From NCBI GenBank assembly GCA_973895155.1, contig OZ316899.1, positions 2,542,001-2,606,000 of the forward strand: a stretch of DNA of 64,000 bases, read 5' to 3'. The notes under the pieces were generated by a model. That model did not search any database, was not told the DNA's origin, and saw nothing but the letters and a program-made list of their open reading frames with translations. Positions 21,355 through 33,258 of this stretch are shown in pieces (within the stretch, counting starts at the first letter, position 1; each line of letters begins with the position of its first letter). Source of the stretch: Marsupella aquatica (taxonomy: Eukaryota > Marchantiophyta). The position numbers were made by a program, and so were the translations under genes.

Positions 21355-21454
21355 NNNNNNNNNNNNNNNNNNNNNNNNNNNNNNNNNNNNNNNNNNNNNN
21401 NNNNNNNNNNNNNNNNNNNNNNNNNNNNNNNNNNNNNNNNNNNNNNNNNNNNNN
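21355..21454. other. Assembly gap of 100 Ns
   Basis: The length is probably a placeholder. Left of it a family 1 LTR runs forwards, right of it the same LTR runs backwards. The missing part should include the rest of B's 3' LTR, the remainder of the G2 3' LTR, G2 pol and the other end of copy C. Confidence 0.95.
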
Positions 21455-22710
21455 AGATAGACCTGTGCCTTGCCGATCTCTACCCTCGGCAAGTTACAAT
21501 GCATGGTCACCCGCAAGAAGTCGATCATCTCTCCTATGTGCGGGTTGGTGCAGGTGTTCCGGAAGAAGCCATTCTTCGTTGATGGCCCAGGGAACGACCG
21601 GAACTCCTTGTCAGGCAAGGTCTTCCTGGTATCAACTTTGGTCTTATTGCCTATCGGCAAGCCAAACACTTCGGCAATTACCTTGGGAGTAAGATAGAAA
21701 TCCTTCCCATATATCCTCGTGCAATTGGTCTCGGGTTCCCATGACCCCACGAATTCTAATAGGTCTGACTCCGGTACCTCCGGCTTCAGCCATGGTAATC
21801 TTACAAAGGCCTCTAAGCCGGATCCGGCCATGAAGCCTTGGTACTTCTTGGTCTGCATGGCCGTGAAGCATGCATCCTCCTCCTGTGCAAAATGTAGTTG
21901 CACCTCCACCGGTAGGGTTGCCGCCCAGCCCTTCCAGGTGTCATCCCTGGTTGGAATGGCCTTGATGGGATCTACCTCCTCCTCTTCGGCTTCTCCCTGC
22001 CTCCTGCTCTGCTACTCGGCTGGCTTCTTTGGTGCCGCCGACCTCGTTCTTTTTGCCGGGGTGGCTTCATCGTTGATGGCTCCCTTCCTCTTCATCTCTG
22101 CTGCCGTGGAGGTTTCTCCTAGCACCGTTGCCTGGGTCCACCTTTCCGTGCTTCCCTTTAATTCCCAGTGTATGTCGTTGCAGTTCTTGATGGCCTCTCG
22201 GATGCCGACGACGCTGTCTTTGCAAAACAGAAGATCGTCGAGTTGATTGGAAGTAGGCGTCCACAGGAACTCGTCTTTGATGAGTTCGCCTCCTAAGAAA
22301 GCCGTCTTCTGCAGCTCCCACAATCGAGCGAGCTCCTGCCGTTCTCGAGCTGCCCTTTCTGATTCCTCGTCTTCGTAAGTCTTGATGTACTCAGTTGCCC
22401 GTTCAAACAGGCATCCCCAGAAATGTGCCGCTTGATTGACGTTGCTCATACCCTCCTTAGGTCGATCGTCGGTATCTACTCTCTCCCCGAGTGCTTGCCT
22501 AAGCAGCTGACAGTAGTTGGCCTCCTATAGTCGTCTGCCTAGTTCGTGCTCACAAATGAGCCACCATCTCCTGCAAGCGCTCCTTACCCCTCTCCTCTGC
22601 CGGTCCTTCTTCCCGTTGATCCTTCCTAGCCGCCGACGCTTAACGCGCCCTAACCCTAATCGGGTTTTCACCCTCAGCGTCCTTACCTCCGGCCTCGGCC
22701 CGGGTTCCAT
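21455..22710 (-). pseudogene. LTR-encoded protein in copy C, N-terminal part
   Basis: The frame starts at the ATG at 22708-22710 with the same MEPGPRPEVRT opening as B. Stops include TAG near 22525 (CGG in B) and TAG at 22012-22014 (CAG in B). The mobile-domain-like region follows at 21909 downwards. The C-terminal coiled coil is in the gap. Confidence 0.78.
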
Positions 22711-22825
22711 GGTTGCCCCTAATGGTTTATATTTTCCTTGTTTTGTCCCTATACTAAGGTGTTCCTAGGGTGCCCTCCTGGTTTACCCACTTAACTGGCC
22801 GAGTGATTCCTGTCTAGGCATCACA
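21455..22825 (-). repeat. LTR copy C, family 1, reversed and cut by gap
   Basis: It reads on the minus strand from the LTR start TGTGATGCC at 22825. It is close to B and S (CAGGAATCACTCGGCC subfamily). It is inserted in the G2 gag region; the right flank is GGCCT (22826-22830). Whether C is a solo LTR or a whole element cannot be told. Confidence 0.88.
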
Positions 22826-24820
22826 GGCCTCGGTTGCCTTGATGTCCTTATCGATTGCTTTATGGTATTCCCGAGCTTCGTAGGCCTCCAACTATTTCTT
22901 TACCAATTCTTTGATGCGGGGATAAAATAGCTTTGGGTCGTCCCAACGGTAGTCATCGTCCTTCTCTGGGGGTATATCTATCGCTGGATGCACTGGAGTA
23001 GTATCTTGCTTTTTCCTGCGTTTTTCTTCCTGTTTCTCTTCCTTCCGCTCGGCTCTTGTTGACACTCGGTAGCACTCAGCCTCGTCCGATGGATTAGGGT
23101 GCTCCGCCACGTCCACCAGATTTACCCACTTGGTGTTGTCATCTTGCCATTCCACAGCAATCATTTGGACGACTGCATCGCTTGTGGCCGGTCCACCCTG
23201 GGCCGGTTTGCTTCGTTTGTTCGAGCGGCTATTACCAATGGACAGTTGGCTGTGGAGTGAGCTTCTGTTTTGCAGACTTGACATAGTGGTGTGCCTCGAC
23301 CATCCCCCTGGCGTCTTGGTTTGGTGCATTCCCTCGCAAAGTGGCCTGGCTTCTCACAGTTGTAACAAACTGGGGATCGCCAAATCCCTGGCTTAGGAGG
23401 AATGCTCGGGTTACTGATAACTTGGAAACTTCTGCCATTGTTTGGGTAGGGGTATGCATTTCTACCTCCTAAGTTACGCGGACCCACCGTTGAAATCTGA
23501 TACACCAAATCAGGGGGATCTTCAAAGAAATACTCCGTGGACTCTGATTCAGGTCCCGGGTTGTCAACATCATCTAATTCCACCTGGTGGACTCGGTTCT
23601 TCCATCTTGGGCATTCCTGCACTACATGCCCGGATGGAAACACTTTGAACACCACGCATGTGCTCGGGTCTCGGGTGGCTTCTTCTTCTCCGCAGGCTTT
23701 TCTGCAAGATGTACTGACAGTGCTTTGAGACAATTCGTGATTTTGTTAAGCTTGTCTGCTTCGGCGGCCTTTGGATCGGGTATCGTCTTTGAACACGGGG
23801 CTTGATTTTTCCCTCCTTCTTAACCCGCCTCTTCTTCTTTTTGCCCTGGCTCTCGCTCTCCAAATCACTTTCTGATGAGCTAGAAGTGGAGGATCCGCTG
23901 GTCGAAGTTGAATCCGAACTAGATTCTGTCTCTGAACTGGACGAGGTCGAATGATGTTTCTTCTTCTTCTTGCGTTTCTTCTTCTTCTTGTCGTCTGATT
24001 CAGAGTCACTGTCACTGAAGGTCTTGTACTTGCCCTTCTTGCGGCGTGCCCGTTGGCTTTGCCGGGAGTTATAGGTGGACTCCCGGTAGGTTTTGGCGCA
24101 CGCTATGGCTGCTTGCATTGAAATTGGGTTATTTTGGCGCACCCAGAATTGCATATTTGTGGGCAAACCATGGAGGAACCACGTAAGCTGGAGCGCGTCA
24201 CCCGGCCTAGGCCGGATCTTGGCAGCAAGTTTTTGAAACTTCTGAATGAACTTTTGCAGGGACTCCTTCTTTCCCATGCAAAGCTGGCCGATCTTTAATA
24301 AAGAACGCTGCTCTGATCCAATGGCACGAAACTCTTGGAGCAACGCAGCTTGGAATTGTGCCCATGTAGTCCCGGGTGGCAGCAAGTTGTACCATGGACA
24401 AGCTTCTCACCACATCACTCCGAGGAGGACGGTTAGCTTAATGGCGTCTTCCCCATTGGCCTTAGCAGTGGCTTCAAACTCATCCAACCATTCATCCGGA
24501 TCAACCCCATGACGCCCTTTGAAAGGTCGATAATGGAACCGCGACCGTTGTGATATTTGTGGGGGAGCTTGGGCAGCACGGGCCATAGCCGGTGGGGCGG
24601 CTTCCATAGGTACTGGTGGCGGTGGCGGTGCTGGTGGTGGTGCAACATGGACCGGAGTAGGACCGGCTGGACAAGACCCCGAAGGTCCCGGTGGTATGTT
24701 CATTTGTCGAGGTGATTGCGAGTCCTCCGAACCTGAAGAGTCGGAGCTTGTGGGGGTTGCACTCTCTCGTTTGATGGTCAATCTCCTCAAATAAGCTGCT
24801 TGAGAACGAGTGACGGGCAT
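22826..24820 (-). pseudogene. G2 Gag, broken
   Basis: The start is ATG at 24818-24820 (MPVTRSQAAYL). A TGA at 24407-24409, probably from CGA, and frameshifts break it. Gag core motifs (HYRPFKGRHG, WLDEFEATAKANGE, LQKFIQKFQKL) match those of element B in order. A Ser/Lys-rich stretch follows, then three zinc-knuckle positions: a degenerate CVVFKVFPSGHVVQEC, then CYNCEKPGHFAREC and CQVCKTEAHSTANC near 23200-23340. Coding continues to 22826, where copy C interrupts. G2 thus keeps the three-knuckle nucleocapsid that B has lost in part. Confidence 0.82.
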
Positions 24821-24915
24821 TTACTTGTATAAATGCGATGGTTAGTAACTCACAAGGGCCTGGTGTATTCTGCCCAGGTGCACCTGCACATGTCTCCCCT
24901 CTACTATACGTAGAG

Positions 24916-24940
24916 TGCCCCCTCCATCTAGCACCAAAAA
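24916..24940 (-). other. G2 primer-binding site
   Basis: The minus strand reads TTTTTGGTGCTAGATGGAGG, differing from the B site by one base. It lies 9 nt inside the LTR end, further than in family 1. Confidence 0.65.
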
Positions 24941-25846
24941 CAAAGGCTATGTCACGCCGTCAGCCTAGACCTTAACCCGGGCTTTGGCTTAGACAGGCAC
25001 ATCCTTTGTTAAAATGAGGGTTCGGGCAGGGAGGGAGGCACGGAATGCACCTAACTCACATAAACTAGTGCTAAGTGCGCCTATAGTCATATACGGACAC
25101 CTCTTAGGTATGGTTTGTGTTCCGCCGCCGAAACGTACCTCAATCAATAGCAGGATCGACCCCGGCTTACGGGCTTCTAAGCCTTCGTGTTGTCCACCTT
25201 TGATCCGGATTCGATGGTATGGGTACTCAACCCGGGCTCGCAACCACTCACCCGCAAGCTGCACCCCGTGCACAACTTGGGTAGTGCATTCGGCCAAGCA
25301 TTGGCACCTATACACGAGATTCACACATATACATACGCACAAGCATACAATCTCGATTTACACGAAGGAAATGATGGGAAAGGATTTTACGACATAGGAG
25401 ACATATGCGTACACTTAGTTGACCCGAAAGCTCTGGAATGAACAGGTCCGAGGCCGAGGGTGTACACTACAACGGAGCCCGGCTCCGCACTCGCCCAGCG
25501 AGCTTAGTCCTACACCCTCCCCTTGTACTCTTTCACTCCCAGAGGTCGGGACTCCCCGCACATACGGCGGATGTCCAACACTGAGACTAAAAATCCCCCC
25601 CCCCTTGCCTCTACCGAGGGGTGCACTAAATACTAAGGGCCGAGGAATGGAGTGCCCTTGCACCCAAAGATTCACTAACTAAGGTCCTAACTAAGCTGGC
25701 TGTCAGGCCAGAAAATGGCTTGTCTTATTAGAAGATCCTAATCTACGCAGGTTGTACAGCATGGCAGTGCTGCTTCAACTAGGGCAGGTGCTTGTCCCTA
25801 TAGCCTAATTTAACTACTCCTACTCTATTTTAATCGTACTCTGCCG

Positions 25847-25908
25847 CTAATGCCTGGCACGCTTGCCAAAGCCGCCTGAGTGGGAGCGGCTATCCCGCTG
25901 CCTTTTGA
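25847..25908 (-). pseudogene. G2 LTR-encoded protein, last codons
   Basis: After removal of element A and one target-site copy, the frame from 42627 continues here without shift and ends at TAG 25847-25849. The tail is Arg/Lys/Ser-rich (RQRDSRS, GKRARH), a plausible nuclear-localisation signal. Confidence 0.78.
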
Positions 25909-25913
25909 GCCTG
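25909..25913. repeat. Target-site duplication of element A, left copy
   Basis: GCCTG, identical to 42627-42631. Confidence 0.92.
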
Positions 25914-27231
25914 TGTGGTGCGTCCCATGGCTCCCTAAACCCAAGAAACCCCTCTGCTCAAGCCGATTCCCGCAGGTTTCGCTCTTGGCGAGGCCGATTT
26001 CGCGGCTTAGCGGCATGGGACGCTGCTAACTTCCTTCTACTACTATTGCTATTAACATTTTACTCACATATACTGGACAGATCCTTCATCGGGTCATGAG
26101 ATACGTAGCCGGCCTATTCTTGGCCTTCCCTTGTCCTCCTCTCTCGGTTTTCCTTTAGGTATGTTTGGATTCCGCCGCCGGAATGATCCCCAAGTGGCTT
26201 GGGTAAGCCGCTAAGACCTCTCTCAGCTCGACACATCCAACTCTTACTACCTTGCTTACTCCCTTCTTGGTTGATGCGGGCAATCTTCAAACAAGTTAAT
26301 GCGACACACAAATAGCAAAATGACTCCTTCTGACTGAGTTATACCATGCACTTGCCATACAAACAGTACTTCTCATATACAAGATTTGCGAACTAAGCCG
26401 TGAGGCCAACTCTATTCATTTCTTAGGTATGAGGAAACATGAATATACACAAGGGTCACAGTATAACTAACCGAGACCTTCTTTAACTACTTGATCCCAG
26501 CCCTGCTGGTGCACTAAAAACTTGCTAAGGAAGAAGGCCCTCAACTCCCCGCTGCCCAGGTACTTATCCTAGTAGTGGATCCGCCTAATTCCTTGCAGCG
26601 TAAGCCTAATCTACCTAACTGTAATCTACCTATGTACAGCGAGGCAGGAGCACAAGTGTTGCTCTTACCAGTGGATCCGCAATCCCACTAAGCTAAGTGT
26701 CAGGGCCGCCCCTTGGTCCTGATCTTAATTTTAAACTTGGAGATCTGAGCCCGCCCTGCCCACTCACGCCTCCTCCCTCGACGTCCGCCCTCCTCAAAAG
26801 GAGCGGCCCTCCACCACCGTCATGGCAACGGTGTCTGGTCCTCAATGGACGCCCCCAACACTTCCTCCATAGCCACTACCCTAGGTCCGTCCTCTGACAG
26901 ATTACCTGCTCCTGACCGAGTCAACTCTCCATCGGCCTGACTGGGTCCACCCTGGGCTTCGGCCTCAGCATCAGCATCGGTAGGTCCCAATGTACTCAGT
27001 TGCCCGTTCTAACAGGCATCCCAAAAAATGAGTAGCTTGATTGACGTTGCTCATACCCCTCTTGATCTGCTTCCACCCCGAGTGCTTGCCTGAGCAGCGG
27101 ATAGCAGTTGGCCTCCCGTAGTCGTTTGCTTGGTTTGTGTTTGCAAATGAGCCACCAGTCCTTGCGCTCGGTCCTTACCCCCCCCCCCCCTTGGCCGTAG
27201 CCTATGCTGAGGCCGAGTGTAAAGTTTACCC
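25914..27231 (-). repeat. Element A 3' LTR with large internal deletion
   Basis: 25914 to about 26978 is the LTR 3' end and the end of its reading frame. At about 26979 it jumps to a segment from near the LTR start (compare 42183 onwards), which runs to about 27204. A short filler then joins it to pol, so the first LTR bases and the last pol codons are missing. About 3.3 kb of the expected LTR is gone. Confidence 0.82.
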
Positions 27232-30200
27232 GAGAACCTACTATACCTACTATCATAAAGTAATACAAGATCTCCTGTGTGGATACTAACTGGTTTCAAT
27301 CTTTTATCGTATTGCTGCTTCATGGTATTCTGTCTATATTCTACTCTCTCGGCTGAAATCATTCTTGCTTCTTCTAAAGCTTCTAATCTATATTCTCGCT
27401 CCTTTAGGCTTTCCTCCTCAGAGACTCTTTCCTCAATTGTAATTTGAAATGTGGGTATCTCAAGTTGCATGGGTACCAGAGCTTCTTGCCCAAAGGTTAA
27501 GAAAAAGGGTGTATGACCGGTAGTGGATTTATAGGCTAAATTGTAAGCAAAAACAGCAGCAAACAATTTATCATCCCAATCGAGTTTGTTCTGAGCTATA
27601 GTTTTGTTTAATATTTTTCCTATAATCCCATTGGCTTGTTCTGTCAACCCATTTGCCTTTGGGTGGTAAGGAGTAGTAGGTCTATGTCTAACTAAATACT
27701 GCTTATTTAAACGACTAATTATATCAGTCAGAAAATGGGTTCCTCTATCACTAACTAATTCTAAGGGTGCTCCATACCTGGTGAAGATCTGCTCATACAT
27801 GAATCGAGCCGTAGTAATTGCGTCATCCTTCGTCGTCGGCCTGGCCTCCACCCATTTAGTTGCATAATCCGTGGCCAGGATTATGTACTTGTTTCTCTGA
27901 GGATGGGTCAATGGTTTCAGAGGTCCCATGAAATCAATACCCCACTTCTTGAATGGTGCCAGAGGTAGAATAGGGTGCAGAGGATGTCTTGTGGACGCCC
28001 TTGGTCCCCCCGCTCGTTGACAAGGATTGCATTGTTTGATAAATTGATAGACATCTTTGTGCAATGTGGGCCACCAATAACCGGCATTTAATATCTTTTT
28101 AGACGTGGTTACTGGAGCAAAATGTCCGTCGGCTTCCTCCCCATGCATAGCCCATAAGACTCGTTTTACCTCTCCCTTCTCCAAACACCTTTGAATCGTG
28201 CCGCTGATTCCATACCTGTGTAGCACACCCTTAATGTACTGATAAGTCTGACCTTCTGCAGAAAGACTACGGCTTGTTCTCGGGTTAGCCCTGGCTGTAA
28301 TCTGGACGTGCTGAGAAATTGCAAAATCTCAGGGTACCATGTATCAGCTATTTCCACAACGAATAGCTCTTTGTCGGGAAATCGGTCATCGATGCAATCT
28401 ATGGCAGGTTCACCTGTGATCCTTGAAAAGAAGTCGGCATTGGCGTGTAGCTTTTCCGGCTTGATTTTTAGCTCGTAGTCAAATTCCTGTAATAACAAAA
28501 TCCATCTTGCTACCCTGCCTGTAAGGTCCGGCTTATTTACTAGGTATTTCAAACTTTCATGATCGGTATGAAAGATTACTTTGTACCCTAGCAAATAATG
28601 CCTAAACTTTTTACATGAATAAATAACTCCTAAAGCTTCTCTTTCTGTGGTGGAGTAGTTCCGTTCGGCATCGGCAAGCTGGCGGCTTGCAAAGTATATG
28701 GGATGGTCCCTTCCTTTCTCATCTAACTGACTTAGTACTGAGCCAATACACAAGCCTGAGACATCTACGAAGACATGAAAATCTTTGTTCCAGTCTGGTG
28801 CTATCATGACTGGGGCCTCTACTAACTTTTGGTTTAATTCCACCACAGCTGTTACTCTTTCTGCTGTGGGTTCAAAGTCTGCGCCTGCCTTGAGCATGTT
28901 GGTTAATGGTAAAGCTAGCTTGGCAAAATCCTTGATGAACCGGCAATAATACCCAATGCACCCATCAATGAAGGATCTCACATCTTTTATGTTTTTAGGT
29001 TGCATGATATCAAGCCATACTGCTAGCTTACCCTTGTCAATCTCAATGCCCTTCTTTGATACTTTGTGCCCTAGCAGCACACCTTCTGTTACTCCAAAGA
29101 AACATTTATCTGGGTGTAACTTGAGACCTACCTCTCTGCATCTCATGAAGGTCTTCCTTAGGTATTTAGCATGCTTCGATGCTTTCCCAAATACTGCAAA
29201 GTCATCAATGAAGATTTCCATGAACTTTCTCAAGTAGTCATGGAAAATGTTCACTATTAATTGTTGGAACATAGCTGGTGCGTTGCAGAGTCCAAACGGC
29301 ATACGATTGAAGACATAGATCCCCCATTCCGTGATGAAGGCCGTCTTGATTTGGTCCTCCTGCCTAATCCTGATTTGATTATAACCAGAGGACCCATCCA
29401 TGAATGAGTATAATTCATGACTGGCTACCATGTCTAGTACCATATCAGTAAAGGGTAAAGGAAAATGGTCTTTTAACGTAGCCTCATTCAACTTCCTGTA
29501 ATCCTGACAAACCCGGATCTTGGGTTTACCATCAGGTCCAGCTTTCTTGGGAACTATCACAATTGAGACACCCAGTCTGAATGTAGGACTAGAGTGATGA
29601 ATCCGGCTTCCACTAGTTTGTCGATTTCAGTTTTGACCATCAGGGAATACTTAGGGTTCATCCTTCGAATTGGTTGTCGAAATGATTTGGCCCCTAACAT
29701 GAGATCAATTTGATGTTCTCCTAATTTTGGGTCTACTCCCTTCAGGTCTTGGTGACTCCATGCGAACACATCCTGAAATTCAATCAGTAATTCACTGATT
29801 TCTTTCTCAAGCTCAGGTGCTAGGTCCGTCCCAAGTTTAGTTCCCTTTCCTTCTCCTAAGTCGAGCTTTTGGTATTGCCGTGCTTGGATCCTATTAATTT
29901 GCTTCTTTAAGTTTGGGTCCAATTCGGCTTCTAGCCTCTCCAGTCTCATACCTCCATAAACTGGAATCTCGTCCGTACTAGCCAAGTCGGTTTCTACCTG
30001 GTTATCCGCAGAGTGTCCCCTCGCCGGACTATTCGGTTTTGAATTGGTGATCGGTTTCCCTTCCGGCCTAGGCTCTGGTTTATTTCTGTGTATCTCATCC
30101 ATTGTTGCCTCTTGAGGGTCAGGTCGATGTGCTCTTCCGACTTCTAATAGGGACTCAATTTGTTCTGCCCTTGTAATCGGCTTGTATGCCAATTCCATGG

Positions 30201-30303
30201 TATTTACTTTATTGCCGACGGCGTTGTGGATCCTGCCGGCTCTGCCACAATGCCTGAGGAAAATCCATTGGCTTGGGTGCAGCTCCCCACTTAGCCATTT
30301 CAT
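27232..30303 (-). pseudogene. Element A Pol, frameshifted
   Basis: The segments are 30303-29557 (RT N terminus), 29560-28166 (RT, RNase H) and 28226-27232 (integrase). One-base losses relative to B lie near 29567 (CC to C in VSPIV) and near 28237. RT keeps FIDDFAVFG; integrase keeps the D, D and E core (NGLTEQANG, codon near 27640). The final codons after KLYT are deleted together with the LTR start. A 7-bp deletion near 30220 alters the protease-pol junction compared with B. Confidence 0.88.
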
Positions 30304-31501
30304 CCAACTGGTCCACTTTTTGTGCTTCCTCCGGAATTGAAGCTAAAAAGGTGGACTCTATGGCAAAGTAGTCCTCGGTTTTGTCTTCATATTCCTCCAA
30401 GTCACTCTCCATAGGTTCTTGCCATAGTCCGCTGGGGGATACCTCTGGTCCAAAGATACTTTCTTCGGTCAGGTTAGTGAGGCATTCTAGCCAACGTACC
30501 TCATCTGCTGACTCCGGTCCATTGTCATACCCGTCTACCTCCCTAATGCTTCTCCTTCGGTCATCCTTGGTGTCCCAACATACCGTGATAGCGGGGTTTC
30601 CAAAAGTGAACTCCTTCTTCCCCCAATCCTCTATTACCTTGGCTAGATACAGCCATGGTCTGCCAATCAATAGTCGAAATGACGTAGGGTTTACCGGCTT
30701 CATTACTACATAGTTAATGCTAAAGAAGATCCCTCCTATCTCAGTCTTGATGCCGGTTAACACTCCTGTGGGAATGACCTGATACCCATTGGCCATGTTC
30801 AACACTCTTCCAGTCATCTCCGGCGTTAGTCCCCATCCTTTTGCTGTTGAATCAATCATAATGCATACCCCTGATCCTCCATCGATGGGTACCCTTAGTA
30901 ATATTTCTCCTTGAATCATTAATGGTAGTGCGGGGGCTCCTTGATCTTCTTCTATCATCAGCACATCGGATCTGGTTGCTACCTTGGGTAATCTCGGCTT
31001 ACCGAGAATGGCCTTCCTTAACTGCTTTTGAAAGTACGGGCTATTTTTCAATAGTTGACCTACTGTTGCCGAGACTCTAGATTCTAGTACATCTTTAGCC
31101 AAGTCATAGGGGACTATCGGCTTCTCTTCTGCCGATGTCTCTGTATGGGCTTCTGCCGGTTTTTTCACGCTAGTTTCCACAGCCCTTGGATCCTCCAAAG
31201 CGAACAACGCTTTTGCTCATTTCACATCCTTAGCTATGGCTTTGGTATTCTCCAGGGTTTCCAATTCTCGCAGTTGTTCCTTAACACTAGCCGTAATAGA
31301 GGGGTAAAACAACTTAGGGTGATCTCGATTGAAGTTGCTGTCCTGTGAAGGATTGGGCTCACTGGTGGGCTCATGGCTTACCTGTGTTGCCGGCGCCCTT
31401 CCTTCTCCTTCTGTTGATGTTGATGAAGAGTCAATCTTTTCTTCTTTAACCTTCCCTTTATTTTTGGCCAGCCCATCCCACCTTTCCTTCCTTCTGGTGG
31501 A
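30209..31501 (-). pseudogene. Element A protease region
   Basis: The main open stretch is 31207-30209 with the VPIDGGSGVCIM catalytic motif and LIGRPWLYL. It is in the same frame as the upstream gag and nucleocapsid segments (31502-32545), broken by TGA near 31210 and near 31502, both CGA-type positions in B or in context. This shows that gag and protease were originally one frame. Confidence 0.82.
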
Positions 31502-33189
31502 TCAAGTAGAGACCCGATAGCAATCATGATCTAAATCCTCTTCTGAAAATGTTGATAGGGCCTCGGCCTCATCATCAGATGGTCCAAACTCTGCCTTGGC
31601 ATCCACTTGCCATCCGAGTTTGATGTGGTTGATTTGAACTCCTCCTGGGGTAGTACCCGGAGGCAAGACCTTGACCGACAAGAGCTTATGATTTGCGGCA
31701 AGTCCTGCCAACCAAGTAGGACATTGTCCTAGCATGTGACCTTCCTGTCGGCATCCCATACATAGCTGAGCTGGTTGTCCATCACCTTGTTTGCGTGCAT
31801 TCGGGCATTCTCTAGCAAAATGGCCAGGTTGACCACAATTATAGCATGCCGCAAATCGTTGCACATTTGGCCTAGGAGGTACTGACGGATTTTGAATAAT
31901 CCGAGGATACATTTCTCCCGGAGTGTTCCTTAATCCTGACTAGAGAGATGCAGGTCGGTTGGATAAGTCTCGTGCTCTAGTCTCACTGATGCCGAAAACA
32001 CTATCAGCGGCATCCCCTAGAAAGTACTCTACTTCTCCCTGACATGGTCTGACCTCAGCCACATGCCGAACATGACTAGTATTAAGTTTAGGACATGCGT
32101 CTTTATGATGTCCGGTTTTATAACATAAGGCACACCATACCGAGCTATCCTCGAGTACTACCTTCTTCTTTGGTTTTACCTTTGCTATTATAGCTTTAAG
32201 CTGTTCGGTAAGAGCTACGATGTTATCTGGCGTTTTAGCTTCTAACTTGACTTTCAACTTCCCCCTCCTTCTACCCTTCTTTTTCCGAGATTTTTCTTCT
32301 TCAGAACTAGAAGATGACTCACTCTTGCTACCTCCGCTATCCGAGCTTGAGTTATCACTTCTTGACTTCTTAGAATGTTTCTTTTTCTTATCTTTTTTCT
32401 TATGGGGTGATCCATCCTCCAATGAGGAACTCTCAGACTTTAGCTGTTTTTTCCGGTTTGTGATATCCGCATTAATGTATAATTGAATATCTCTAATTGC
32501 CTTGGCTAAAGTCTCTGGGTTCTCCTTTCTAATTGCAAAACTCATCTTCTATGGCAAAGCATTTACCAACCATTGAAGTTGCATACCTTTAGATGCATTG
32601 GTCTTTGTACGTCTTACCAGCTTTTGGAAGCGTTGCAAGAACTTTCTGAAGGATTTGTTCTCCTTGAACTGAAGTCGTCCCAATTTCAGCACTGCTAGCT
32701 CTGAGGTTCCAATGGGTCAAAACTCCTTTACAAATAGTGATTTGAAGGTATGCCAAATGGCTTGATCTTCCACATCCAATGCTCTGTACCAAGGCCTAGC
32801 CTCACCCTTGAACAGGCCGGGAAGAATCTGCATCTTGATGGCCGATTCTCCATTTGCTGCAACGGTCCCTTTGAAGTCATCCAACCATTCATCCGGATCC
32901 TCATCTCCTCTTCCATGAAATGCCTTGTAATGAATGCGCGACCGTTGGCTCAGTCTGGTCCCAGGCCTCTCTTCTGGCCGTGCCTCTGGTTCCCCATGTC
33001 GGTTGGGGACTCACTTCTCCCTACCGACTCCTCTTCTAGTATGGCTTCTTCGACGCCACTTTCAGTTACGGAATGACTAGCTCCTTCTGCCCCTCTTAGT
33101 TGTTGTGTATCATGCCACCCAGCGAGCTGCTACAGACGAACTCTCTCCCATTGAATCACTCTTTCCTCCCTTAGCGTAGTTTCAGTCAT
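31502..33189 (-). pseudogene. Element A Gag with three zinc knuckles
   Basis: The start is ATG at 33187-33189. The gag core is split by a frameshift near 32940 and stops near 32550-32800. Low-complexity Ser/Lys follows, then zinc knuckles CALCYKTGHHKDAC (near 32130), CYNCGQPGHFAREC (near 31820) and CMGCRQEGHMLGQC (near 31750). A stop near 31940 is TGG in B. The last two knuckles lie in the segment deleted from B. Confidence 0.85.
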
Positions 33190-33234
33190 TACCTACGTTT
33201 CCTCCCTGACTTCATATCTCACGGCTTAAGAAAT

Positions 33235-33258
33235 GCCCCCTCCATCTAGCGCCAAAAA
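33235..33258 (-). other. Element A primer-binding site
   Basis: The minus strand reads TTTTTGGCGCTAGATGGAGG directly after the LTR end CCACA, as in B. Confidence 0.75.

Larger units (their letters stand above)
24950..25913 (-). repeat. G2 5' LTR, distal part
   Basis: It ends GGCGTGACA at 24950 on the minus strand. Positions 25847-25908 hold the last codons of the LTR protein (next entries); 24950-25846 is non-coding and probably contains the promoter/R/U5 region. The last five bases (25909-25913, GCCTG) are the element A target-site copy. Confidence 0.88.

Noticed and set aside
27180-27194. Poly-C runs (also near 8670, 25598 and 42397)
   Set aside because: Simple homopolymer tracts within LTR sequence, prone to length error; no function inferred.
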